A DNA stretch of 64,000 nt from positions 6,944,001 to 7,008,000 of the forward strand of contig NZ_CP035913.1 in assembly GCF_004209755.1 (NCBI RefSeq), in the 5' to 3' direction. The DNA comes from Pseudoduganella lutea. Its GTDB lineage: Bacteria > Pseudomonadota > Gammaproteobacteria > Burkholderiales > Burkholderiaceae_D. Positions 15,044 to 22,692 of the stretch are shown here, piece by piece (the stretch's first letter is position 1; each line of letters opens with the position of its first letter). The notes under the pieces were generated by a model that did not search any database, had not been told where the DNA came from, and was given only the letters and a program-made list of their open reading frames with translations. Both the position numbers and the translations under genes were made by a program.

Positions 15044-17299
15044 ATGAAATTTCGTTTCCCCATCGTCATCATCGACGAGGACTTCCGTTCCGAGAACTCT
15101 TCCGGCCTGGGTATCCGCGCCCTCGCCGCGGCGATGGAAAAGGAAGGCATGGAAGTGCTGGGTGTGACCAGCTACGGCGACCTGTCGCAGTTCGCCCAGC
15201 AGCAGTCGCGCGCTTCCGCCTTCGTGCTGTCGATCGACGACGAGGAGTTTGGCGCCGGTTCGAAGGAAGAAACGGACCACGCGCTGAAATCGCTGCGCGC
15301 GTTCGTCGAAGAGATCCGCTACAAGAACGCGGACATCCCAATTTATCTGTACGGTGAAACGCGCACCTCGCGCCATATCCCGAACGACATCCTGCGCGAA
15401 CTGCACGGCTTCATCCACATGTTCGAGGACACGCCGGAATTCGTGGCGCGCCACATCGTCCGCGAAGCCAAGAGCTACCTGGACGGGCTGTCGCCGCCCT
15501 TCTTCCGCGCGCTGGTGCACTACGCGAACGACGGCTCGTATTCCTGGCACTGCCCCGGCCACTCGGGCGGCGTGGCCTTCCTGAAGTCGCCGATCGGCCA
15601 GATGTTCCACCAGTTCTTCGGCGAGAACATGCTGCGCGCCGACGTGTGCAACGCCGTCGAGGAACTGGGCCAGCTACTCGACCACACGGGCCCCGTGGCC
15701 GCTTCCGAACGCAACGCCGCGCGCATCTACAACGCCGACCACTGCTACTTCGTCACGAACGGCACGTCCACGTCGAACAAGATGGTATGGCATTCGACCG
15801 TGGCGCCGGGCGACATCGTCGTCGTCGACCGCAACTGCCACAAATCGATCCTGCACTCGATCATCATGTGCGGTGCGATCCCCGTGTTCCTGATGCCGAC
15901 CCGGAACCACCTGGGCATCATCGGTCCGATCCCGCTGGAAGAGTTCACGATGGAATCCATCCAGCGCAAGATCGACAACAACCCGTTCGCCCGCGAGGCC
16001 AAGAACAAGAAGCCGCGCATCCTGACGATCACGCAATCGACCTACGACGGCGTGGTGTACAACGTCGAGCTGCTGCGCGAAATGCTGGACGGGAAGATCG
16101 ACACGCTGCATTTCGACGAAGCCTGGCTGCCGCACGCCACGTTCCACGACTTCTACAAGAACATGCACGCGATCGGCAAGGACCGCCCGCGCGCCAAGGA
16201 GTCGCTGATCTTCTCCACGCAGTCCACCCACAAGCTGCTGGCGGGCCTGTCGCAGGCGTCGCAGGTGCTGGTGCGCGATTCCGAGACCGTGAAGCTGGAC
16301 AAGGACATGTTTAACGAGGCGTACCTGATGCACACGTCGACGTCGCCGCAGTATTCGATCATCGCCTCGTGCGACGTGGCCGCGGCCATGATGGAAGCGC
16401 CCGGCGGCACCGCGCTGGTCGAGGAATCGATCCTGGAAGCGCTCGACTTCCGCCGCGCGATGAAGAAGATCGACGAGGAATGGGGCAGCGACTGGTGGTT
16501 CAAAGTCTGGGGCCCGGACACGTTCGCCGAGGAAGGCATCGGCACGCAGGACGACTGGATCTTCAAGGAAGAAAGCCAGGAGTGGCACGGCTTCGGCAAG
16601 CTGGCGCCCGGCTTCAACATGCTCGACCCGATCAAGGCCACGATCGTCAACCCGGGCCTGTCGCTGCAGGGCCAGTTCGCCGAGACCGGCATTCCCGCAT
16701 CGATCGTCACCAAGTACCTGGCCGAACACGGCGTGATCGTCGAGAAGTGCGGCCTGTACTCGTTCTTCATCATGTTCACCATCGGCATCACGAAGGGCCG
16801 CTGGAACACGCTGCTGACCGCGCTGCAGCAATTCAAGGATGACTACGACAAGAACGCGCCGCTGTGGCGCATCCTGCCGGAGTTCTCGGCGAACAACCCG
16901 CGCTACGAACAGATGGGCCTGCGCGACCTGTGCCAGCAGATCCACGATTTCTACAAGGCCTATGACGTGGCGCGCCTGACGACGGAGATGTACACGTCGA
17001 GCATGGTGCCGGCGATGAAGCCGTCCGACGCATTCGCCAAGATGGCGCACCGCGAAATCGAGCGCGTGGCCATCGACGAACTCGAAGGCCGCATCACGTC
17101 GATCCTGCTGACGCCCTACCCGCCGGGCATCCCGCTGCTGATCCCGGGCGAACAGTTCAACCGCACGATCGTCGACTACCTGCGCTTTGCGCGCGATTTC
17201 AACGAGCGCTTCCCGGGCTTTGAAACGGACGTGCACGGCCTCGTCAAGCGCGAGGTGAATGGCAAACGCGATTACTTCGTGGACTGCGTGAAGGAATAA
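15044..17299 (+). CDS. Orn/Lys/Arg decarboxylase, probably arginine decarboxylase (AdiA type)
   Basis: This 751-residue PLP enzyme of fold type I has an N-terminal response-regulator-like wing domain (MKFRFPIVIIDEDFR to about residue 130), the PLP core and a C-terminal domain. The PLP-binding Lys397 is in STHKLLAGLSQASQ, and HFDEAW carries the Asp that contacts the PLP ring nitrogen. Length is close to the inducible E. coli AdiA (about 755) and longer than CadA (715), so arginine is the likeliest substrate, giving agmatine and CO2 with proton consumption; lysine or ornithine cannot be excluded. GGAG at 15035 decides the start at 15044, not the earlier in-frame codons. No antiporter gene is adjacent. 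Confidence 0.85.
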   Translation: MKFRFPIVIIDEDFRSENSSGLGIRALAAAMEKEGMEVLGVTSYGDLSQFAQQQSRASAFVLSIDDEEFGAGSKEETDHALKSLRAFVEEIRYKNADIPIYLYGETRTSRHIPNDILRELHGFIHMFEDTPEFVARHIVREAKSYLDGLSPPFFRALVHYANDGSYSWHCPGHSGGVAFLKSPIGQMFHQFFGENMLRADVCNAVEELGQLLDHTGPVAASERNAARIYNADHCYFVTNGTSTSNKMVWHSTVAPGDIVVVDRNCHKSILHSIIMCGAIPVFLMPTRNHLGIIGPIPLEEFTMESIQRKIDNNPFAREAKNKKPRILTITQSTYDGVVYNVELLREMLDGKIDTLHFDEAWLPHATFHDFYKNMHAIGKDRPRAKESLIFSTQSTHKLLAGLSQASQVLVRDSETVKLDKDMFNEAYLMHTSTSPQYSIIASCDVAAAMMEAPGGTALVEESILEALDFRRAMKKIDEEWGSDWWFKVWGPDTFAEEGIGTQDDWIFKEESQEWHGFGKLAPGFNMLDPIKATIVNPGLSLQGQFAETGIPASIVTKYLAEHGVIVEKCGLYSFFIMFTIGITKGRWNTLLTALQQFKDDYDKNAPLWRILPEFSANNPRYEQMGLRDLCQQIHDFYKAYDVARLTTEMYTSSMVPAMKPSDAFAKMAHREIERVAIDELEGRITSILLTPYPPGIPLLIPGEQFNRTIVDYLRFARDFNERFPGFETDVHGLVKREVNGKRDYFVDCVKE

Positions 17300-17318
17300 G
17301 CTGGAGAACCCGGCAGTG

Positions 17319-17344
17319 AAGCGGCCCGTGTGGCCGCTTTTTTT
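17319..17344 (+). terminator. intrinsic terminator after the decarboxylase
   Basis: GCGGCC-CGTGT-GGCCGC followed by a run of seven or more T residues, 20 nt after the decarboxylase stop. It is a textbook rho-independent terminator; the convergent gene ends just beyond it. Confidence 0.9.
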
Positions 17345-17377
17345 ACAAGCGGCCGCGGTTTCCGGCCGTGGCCGCGA

Positions 17378-18469
17378 TCAGCCTGGCGGATACAGGCGCC
17401 GTACCAGCTGCCGGTCGCTTTCCGAGAGATCGGTCGCACCGCCGATCGCCACGCCGCCCGTCTGACTGGCAGGAAAGGCGAACGTCATGATCGATCGTGG
17501 ATCGAAGTCGCGGTACTCGCCCACCTCGCGCAGCGGCACTTTCCTGAATACCTTCTCCTCGATCTGCGCGACCGACCAGAAATTGGGCGGCCCCGTAAGC
17601 TCTTTCATGATCTCGTCCTTGTTCCAGCGAATCGTGGCGCGCGGATTCTGGTGCTCCTCGATCAGGCCGATGGCATGCCCGAACTCGTGCAGGACATTCT
17701 CCCGCCTAACCCAGCCCAGATTCATGGTCGGCGCGGTCTTCGCCACGCCCAGGGCGTCGGTCCCGACGAAGGACCAGGAACCGGCAGAGGATTCAAACGC
17801 GATCCGCACATCGGCGTCGCCCGATTCCACGAACTGGAAATGCAGGTTGGCATGTTTCGTCCAGTCGACGGCGGCCTGTTTCACGATCTCGCGCTGCTTG
17901 GCCGAACCACCGATAAAGGCAATCCGGATCGTGGCGCCAATCGCCCAGTACTTGCCGGTGCCGCGTGCCTTGTTCGTCTCGGTGGCCTTGGCCTGGCTCA
18001 GCACCTGTTCCTGGACCGGGTTGAGCTTTCGGATCGATACGACCGCCGCGATCGCGTCATCGTGCTGCGCATGGATTTCGCCGAGCGTCTTCTTGGCTTC
18101 GGCGAGCACCAGCTGCACATTCGTTTCCAACGTTGCCACCGTCGTCTTCGCCGCCAGCAATTCCACCTGCGATTTCTTGAGCTCTTCTGAGGCTTTCTCG
18201 ACCTCGGTTTGTAGCGCACCGAGCTTTTCAACCGATGCTTCGAGCTTGAATCCGAAAAAATAGGCGCCGACCACGATGAAAACGGCCAGTACGGCCGCAG
18301 TGAACTTGGCGAACCGGATCAGGTCCCTGTCTACGACGTAGGTCACATGCCTGCCGTCTTCCGGCGCGGGAGCCGGTGGCTGGACAGACAACAGGTTCGC
18401 CTGGCAGTACCGGCAGCGTATTGCATCGCCGTGCACTTCTTCCCTGCAGAACGGACACGTTTTCATCAT
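17378..18469 (-). CDS. membrane-anchored zincin-like metalloprotease with zinc ribbon
   Basis: This 363-residue protein begins with a zinc ribbon (Cys5, Cys8, Cys19, Cys22), then a transmembrane helix (about 54-72), a coiled coil (about 76-130) and a C-terminal astacin/matrixin-like ZnMc domain. That domain carries H261-E-F-G-H265-A-I-G-L-I-E271-E-H and a Met-turn, SIMTFAFP (about 327). In astacin-like enzymes the third zinc ligand is His at the position where this protein has Glu271, so catalysis may be altered or lost. Topology suggests the ribbon is cytoplasmic and the protease domain periplasmic. The start at the Met pair before KTCPFC is chosen because the ribbon begins there. It is convergent with the decarboxylase gene. 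Confidence 0.7.
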   Translation of the reverse strand: MMKTCPFCREEVHGDAIRCRYCQANLLSVQPPAPAPEDGRHVTYVVDRDLIRFAKFTAAVLAVFIVVGAYFFGFKLEASVEKLGALQTEVEKASEELKKSQVELLAAKTTVATLETNVQLVLAEAKKTLGEIHAQHDDAIAAVVSIRKLNPVQEQVLSQAKATETNKARGTGKYWAIGATIRIAFIGGSAKQREIVKQAAVDWTKHANLHFQFVESGDADVRIAFESSAGSWSFVGTDALGVAKTAPTMNLGWVRRENVLHEFGHAIGLIEEHQNPRATIRWNKDEIMKELTGPPNFWSVAQIEEKVFRKVPLREVGEYRDFDPRSIMTFAFPASQTGGVAIGGATDLSESDRQLVRRLYPPG

Positions 18470-18678
18470 GGCCTGGCAATGGTTTCCCATGCGATCGACG
18501 CGTCTCGGCGGCGGCTGAACGGATACCGCATCGCTTGACAGTCGCAGGCATGCGGCGACGCTGCGCAACCGTGCGTGCACGGCCTTTCGTGCAGGGCAAG
18601 CTCACCGCAGTCTACGCCTGCGCAAGCAGCCTGGTAGACTTTCTTTCTGCAGGTTGCGAAAGCGCTACGGCCGGGGCG

Positions 18679-19575
18679 TCAGGCCACCACGGCCACCGTC
18701 AGCGTCGCCACGTAGCCATCGGTGGCATTGCCCGTCACCGTCGCCAGTTGCAACGCGTAGCCATCGCTGAAGATGTTGTCGGTCGCAAAACTGATCTGCG
18801 ACAGGTTGCGCACGCTGGCGCTGTAGCCGGACGTCGCATACACCTGGTTGCAGATATCGGTCGGGAACGCGAACTGCGACGTCTTGATGCGGTTCGATGC
18901 GATTGCCGCCTTCGCCAGCGTGGCATACACCTCGAAGTGCACATGCGGCATGCGGCCCGCGTAGCATCCGGGGAAGACCGTGGTGAACGTGATGTCGCCG
19001 TTCGCATCCGCCTGCTGGACGCCGCGCAGGTAGTTCTGGTTCGTCACGCCGCCCGAGTACAGCGAGTAATTGCCTTCGCGGTCGCAATGCCACAGGTACA
19101 CCGCAAAGTTGCCCGCCGCCGCGCAGCTGTTGTTGGCGTTGACGATGTGCAGCCTGATCGTCAACGGCACACCGGCCGCCGTGCCGCTCATCGTGCCGAA
19201 GCTGCCGCGGATATCGCTGCGCACGACACCGCTCTGCGTCAGGACGTTGACGACGCCGCTCCCGTTGCTGTTGGTGCCATCGGCTGGGTAAGGGCCGCCG
19301 GTTTCCTCGGGAATCACCGAGCAGCTGCCGCTCGTGGTCGTCGTCCCCGTCGTGCCGGTGGAGGTGGTGATGCCCGTGCTCGTGGTCCCGGTCGTGGTCG
19401 TACCGGTGTCCGCGCTGGTGCTGGTGCTGCCTTCGGTATCGGAAGAACCGCCGCACCCGAGGATGGGCAACGTTGCCGCGCCGGCCAGCAGCCAGCGCAG
19501 CGACTGGCGCCGTCCGGCCGTGGTATTCAGCATCGTTTGCAGGTCTTCTTCCAGGCTGTGCCCGTGATATGCCAT
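18679..19575 (-). CDS. intradiol dioxygenase-like lipoprotein (Tat-type signal)
   Basis: This 298-residue protein resembles protocatechuate/catechol intradiol dioxygenases. It has a twin-arginine-like motif (RRQSLRW, from residue 22) and a lipobox ILGC (Cys41), so it should be exported folded and lipid-anchored. A Thr/Ser/Gly-only linker spans about 50-83. The four expected Fe(III) ligands are all present: Tyr170 (WHCDREGNY), Tyr205 (FPGCY), His211 and His213 (PHVHF). Secreted members of this group are poorly characterised and the substrate is unknown. AGGAGC precedes the start. It lies 23 bp after the Spy/CpxP-like gene on the same strand and is probably co-transcribed under Cpx-type control. 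Confidence 0.75.
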   Translation of the reverse strand: MAYHGHSLEEDLQTMLNTTAGRRQSLRWLLAGAATLPILGCGGSSDTEGSTSTSADTGTTTTGTTSTGITTSTGTTGTTTTSGSCSVIPEETGGPYPADGTNSNGSGVVNVLTQSGVVRSDIRGSFGTMSGTAAGVPLTIRLHIVNANNSCAAAGNFAVYLWHCDREGNYSLYSGGVTNQNYLRGVQQADANGDITFTTVFPGCYAGRMPHVHFEVYATLAKAAIASNRIKTSQFAFPTDICNQVYATSGYSASVRNLSQISFATDNIFSDGYALQLATVTGNATDGYVATLTVAVVA

Positions 19576-19598
19576 CGCTTGCTCCTGTGGTGATGGGG

Positions 19599-20195
19599 TT
19601 ACTGGGCGCCGGGGTGGCCGGGCTCGCGGTCGCCATCCTGGCGTGGCGAACGCACGGTCTTGCGCTCGTCCAGTGACTTGCGCTGCTCGGCGGTCAGCAC
19701 GCCCAGCACTTTCTGCTCGGTGCGCAGGTGCGACAGCGTGACGTTGGCGTCCGCCTGCGCCGCGGCCTGGGCCAGTTTCACCGCGGCGGCATCGTCGAAC
19801 TTCGCGGCACCGTGCAGCGCGAACAGCGCACGGTCGGCTTTCTCGCGCGCCTTCGCCTGTTCGCGCAGGTACGGCACTTGGCCATGCACGATGGCGAAGA
19901 TCTTGTCCCGCTGGGCTTCGCTCAGGTCGATGCCGCGCAGGTAAGGCGGCACGTTGTCGAAGCCGGGGCCTGGACCGAAGCCGGCCCCCTCCCCACGCGG
20001 GCCACGCGGGCCGTCGTCATCCTGCAGGGCCGGGCCCGGGCCGCGGCGCTCGTCCATCCGCGCGCTGTCCGCGTGGCCGCCGCGCGGCCCATCATTGCGC
20101 TCTTCGTCGCCGTTGCCTTGCGCGAGCGCCGCCAGCGGCAGCGCCAGTGCGGTGGCAAGGAGGAGTCGTTGCAAGTTTTGTATTGTGTTGTTCAT
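19599..20195 (-). CDS. Spy/CpxP-like periplasmic protein (LTxxQ family)
   Basis: This 198-residue protein has a signal peptide (LLLATALALPLAALAQ), a disordered Gly/Pro/Asp/Arg-rich stretch (about 25-80) and a helical Spy-like part. IDLSEAQRDKIF and VLTAEQRKSL are the two LTxxQ-type motifs. CpxP/Spy proteins are periplasmic chaperones or inhibitors of CpxA. The start at 20195 has GAAGGACC upstream. It is divergent from the two-component genes with the CpxR-box cluster in between. Confidence 0.78.
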   Translation of the reverse strand: MNNTIQNLQRLLLATALALPLAALAQGNGDEERNDGPRGGHADSARMDERRGPGPALQDDDGPRGPRGEGAGFGPGPGFDNVPPYLRGIDLSEAQRDKIFAIVHGQVPYLREQAKAREKADRALFALHGAAKFDDAAAVKLAQAAAQADANVTLSHLRTEQKVLGVLTAEQRKSLDERKTVRSPRQDGDREPGHPGAQ

Positions 20196-20244
20196 CAGCG
20201 GTCCTTCAGTGACAGGGGAGCCGCCATTTTCTTGCCGGGCCGTG

Positions 20245-20304
20245 TAAAGCGCGGTTAGACGGGGGTAAATCCGTGTAAAGGGCGCCGCTGTAAAAGCGGG
20301 TAAA
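20245..20304. promoter_or_regulatory. three tandem CpxR-box-like direct repeats
   Basis: GTAAA-N5-GTAAA, the known CpxR recognition pattern, occurs perfectly at 20266-20280 and 20290-20304, and once in degenerate form (GTAAA-N5-GTTAG) at 20245-20259. They sit between the Spy/CpxP-like gene and the response regulator. A TATCAT at 20344-20349 could be the -10 of the regulator operon, placing box 3 about 16 bp upstream of its -35 region. Confidence 0.75.
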
Positions 20305-20376
20305 AGACCGTGCGGCAAAGGCCAATGCCCTACAGGCGGCTGCTATCATGGCCCTTTGCCGACTGATGATGAAGTG

Positions 20377-21066
20377 ATGAGCAAGGTTCTGTTGATCGAC
20401 GACGATGTCGAACTGGTAAGCATGTTCCAGGAATACCTGGAGCAGGAGGGTTTCGAAGTAAAGACGGCGCACGACGGCGAAGCCGGCGCCGCCACGGCGC
20501 TGACGGGCCAGTACGCGATCGCGATCCTCGACGTGATGATGCCGCGGATGAATGGCCTGGAAACGCTGCGGCGCATCCGCGCGGCCAGCCGCATGCCGAT
20601 CCTGATGCTGACCGCCCGCGGCGACGACACCGACCGCATCGTGGGCCTGGAACTGGGGGCGGACGATTACGTGACCAAGCCCTGCACGCCGCGCGAGCTG
20701 ACGGCGCGCATCCGCGCGATCCTGCGCCGCACGGCCGGCACGCCGATGGACCAGCTGGCCTCGGCGCCGCTCGTCGTCGGCCAGTTGACGATGTGGCCGG
20801 AACAGCGGCGCGCCGCCTGGGCCGGCGCCACCGTGGAACTGACGAGCACTGAATTCAACCTGCTCGAAGTGCTTGCGCGGCACGCGGGCAAGCCGGTCAG
20901 CAAGAACACGCTGTCCGAGCAGGGCCTGGGCCGGCCCATGGCGCGCTTCGACCGCAACATCGACGTGCACCTGTCCAGCCTGCGCCACAAGCTTGGCACG
21001 CTGGCCGATGGCCGCTCCTGCCTGCAAACCGTGTACCGGATGGGTTACCAGCTGATCAAGGATTGA
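20377..21066 (+). CDS. OmpR-family response regulator, CpxR-like
   Basis: This 229-residue regulator has a receiver domain with phosphoacceptor Asp52 (AILDVMMPRMNG), the acidic pair in LLIDDD and Lys101 (VTKPC). A winged-helix OmpR/PhoB output domain follows (ELTSTEFNLLEVLARHAGK, then DRNIDVHLSSLRHKLG). ATG at 20377 gives the family-standard MSKVLLIDDD; an upstream TTG is unlikely. The kinase gene follows one base after its stop. The GTAAA-N5-GTAAA sites upstream support a CpxR identity and autoregulation. Confidence 0.88.
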   Translation: MSKVLLIDDDVELVSMFQEYLEQEGFEVKTAHDGEAGAATALTGQYAIAILDVMMPRMNGLETLRRIRAASRMPILMLTARGDDTDRIVGLELGADDYVTKPCTPRELTARIRAILRRTAGTPMDQLASAPLVVGQLTMWPEQRRAAWAGATVELTSTEFNLLEVLARHAGKPVSKNTLSEQGLGRPMARFDRNIDVHLSSLRHKLGTLADGRSCLQTVYRMGYQLIKD

Positions 21067-21067
21067 C

Positions 21068-22600
21068 GTGGGCCGCCTGTTCTGGAAATTCTTCCTGTCG
21101 ATCCTGCTGGCGCAGGTCGCCGCCACGGTGGGCATCGGCGGCGCCCTCTGGCTGAAGAGCCGTGCCGCCGAACAGGAACAACGCCCCGCCATCGATTTCA
21201 GCCCGCCGGCCGCGATGGCGATCGAATCGGCCGCCGCCACGCTGGAATTCGGCGGCCCGCAGGCGTTGAAGCGCCTGCTGGAGAACATGGACCGTCATCG
21301 CGTGTTTGCCGTGGACGACCTGGGCAAGGAATTGCTGGGCCGGATCGTCAACCCCGTGCAGGTTGCGGCGGCCCGCGCCGTGCTCGACAGGGGCGATATG
21401 CGCGTGGTCCGCCGCATGACCCTGCCGAACGGCCGCCGCTACCTGCTGTTCCTGCCCGCGCAAGACCGGCTGACGCCGATGAATACCGCCGATGCCCGCC
21501 TGCTGCTGGCCGGCGCCGGCATGCCGATGGCGGACATGGGGCCGCGCGGGCCCGGCTTTCAGCCAAACCTTCAGCCGAACTTTCAGCCCTATTTCCAGCC
21601 CGGCCTGCAGCCTGATTTGCCACCCGGCCCCGCCGGCCGGGCCGAAGCACGCATGGGGCCCGGCCCCGGCCCCATGGAGCCGAACGGCCCGCGCGGCCGC
21701 TTCCAGCCACTGACACCGTTCATTCCGCTGGCCGCCGCGCTGGTGGCGAGCCTGTTGTTCGCCGCCCTGCTTGCCTGGTATTTCTCGCGCCCGATCCGCT
21801 CGCTGCGGCAGGCATTCGAAGCCGCATCGGTTGGCGACCTGGCGCCGCGCTTCGCCGGTGCCGGCAAGCGCGGCGACGAACTGACGGACCTGGGCCGCGA
21901 TTTCGACCGCATGACGGCGCGGCTGCGCAACCTGATGGATGGCCAGCGCCGCCTGCTGCACGACGTGTCGCACGAGCTGCGCTCGCCGCTGGCGCGGCTG
22001 CAGGCCGCGATCGGCCTGGCGCACCAGAATCCGGCCCGCATGGCGGCCTCGTTCCAGCGCATTGAACGCGAAAGCGTGCGCATGGACAAGCTGGTCGATG
22101 AGTTGCTGACGCTGTCGCGACTGGAAGCGGGCGCGCTGGCTGGCGCGCGCGAGGAGATCGACGTGGGCGAGCTGCTGCACGGGATCGTCGGCGATGCGCA
22201 GTTCGAGGCCACGGCACAGGGGCGCACTGTTGCCGCGCGCGGCAGTGTCGACGTGCTGCTGCTCGGCCAGCCGGACCTGCTGGCGCGCGCCATCGAGAAC
22301 GTCGTGCGCAACGCCATCAAGCACAGCCCGGAAGGGGAAACGATCGTCGTCGACAGCGCCGTCGATGCGGCCACGCTGCGCATCCGGGTACTCGACCGCG
22401 GGCCCGGCGTGGCGGCGCAGGACCTGCAGGCGATCTTCGAGCCGTTCTTCCGCAGCAGCGGCACGGAGAAGGACGTGGAGGGGCATGGCCTGGGCCTGGC
22501 CATCGCGCGGCAGGTGGTGCAGCAGCACGGCGGCACCATCGGCGCCGTCAACCGCGACGGCGGTGGCCTGTGCGTGGAGATCGCGCTGCCGCTCGATTGA
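21068..22600 (+). CDS. sensor histidine kinase, CpxA-like
   Basis: This 510-residue inner-membrane kinase starts with GTG one base after the regulator stop. A first membrane helix (FLSILLAQVAATVGIGG) is followed by a periplasmic sensor, a second helix (FIPLAAALVASLLFAALLAWYF, about 218-239), HAMP (SRPIRSLRQAFEAASVGDLAPRF region), HisKA with His302 (LHDVSHELRSPL) and HATPase_c with N box, GPGV and GHGLGLAIA. The periplasmic domain contains five tandem QPx(L/F) tetrapeptides (residues 165-184). Partner, order and operator sites support a Cpx-type envelope-stress role. Confidence 0.88.
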   Translation: MGRLFWKFFLSILLAQVAATVGIGGALWLKSRAAEQEQRPAIDFSPPAAMAIESAAATLEFGGPQALKRLLENMDRHRVFAVDDLGKELLGRIVNPVQVAAARAVLDRGDMRVVRRMTLPNGRRYLLFLPAQDRLTPMNTADARLLLAGAGMPMADMGPRGPGFQPNLQPNFQPYFQPGLQPDLPPGPAGRAEARMGPGPGPMEPNGPRGRFQPLTPFIPLAAALVASLLFAALLAWYFSRPIRSLRQAFEAASVGDLAPRFAGAGKRGDELTDLGRDFDRMTARLRNLMDGQRRLLHDVSHELRSPLARLQAAIGLAHQNPARMAASFQRIERESVRMDKLVDELLTLSRLEAGALAGAREEIDVGELLHGIVGDAQFEATAQGRTVAARGSVDVLLLGQPDLLARAIENVVRNAIKHSPEGETIVVDSAVDAATLRIRVLDRGPGVAAQDLQAIFEPFFRSSGTEKDVEGHGLGLAIARQVVQQHGGTIGAVNRDGGGLCVEIALPLD

Positions 22601-22692
22601 GCGCCTCAGGCACTCTGCGGCGTCATCGGTGATGATTGCAAAAACAACAAAATGCCTGATAATCGTGGTTGAACCCAACCGCGAACCGACCA

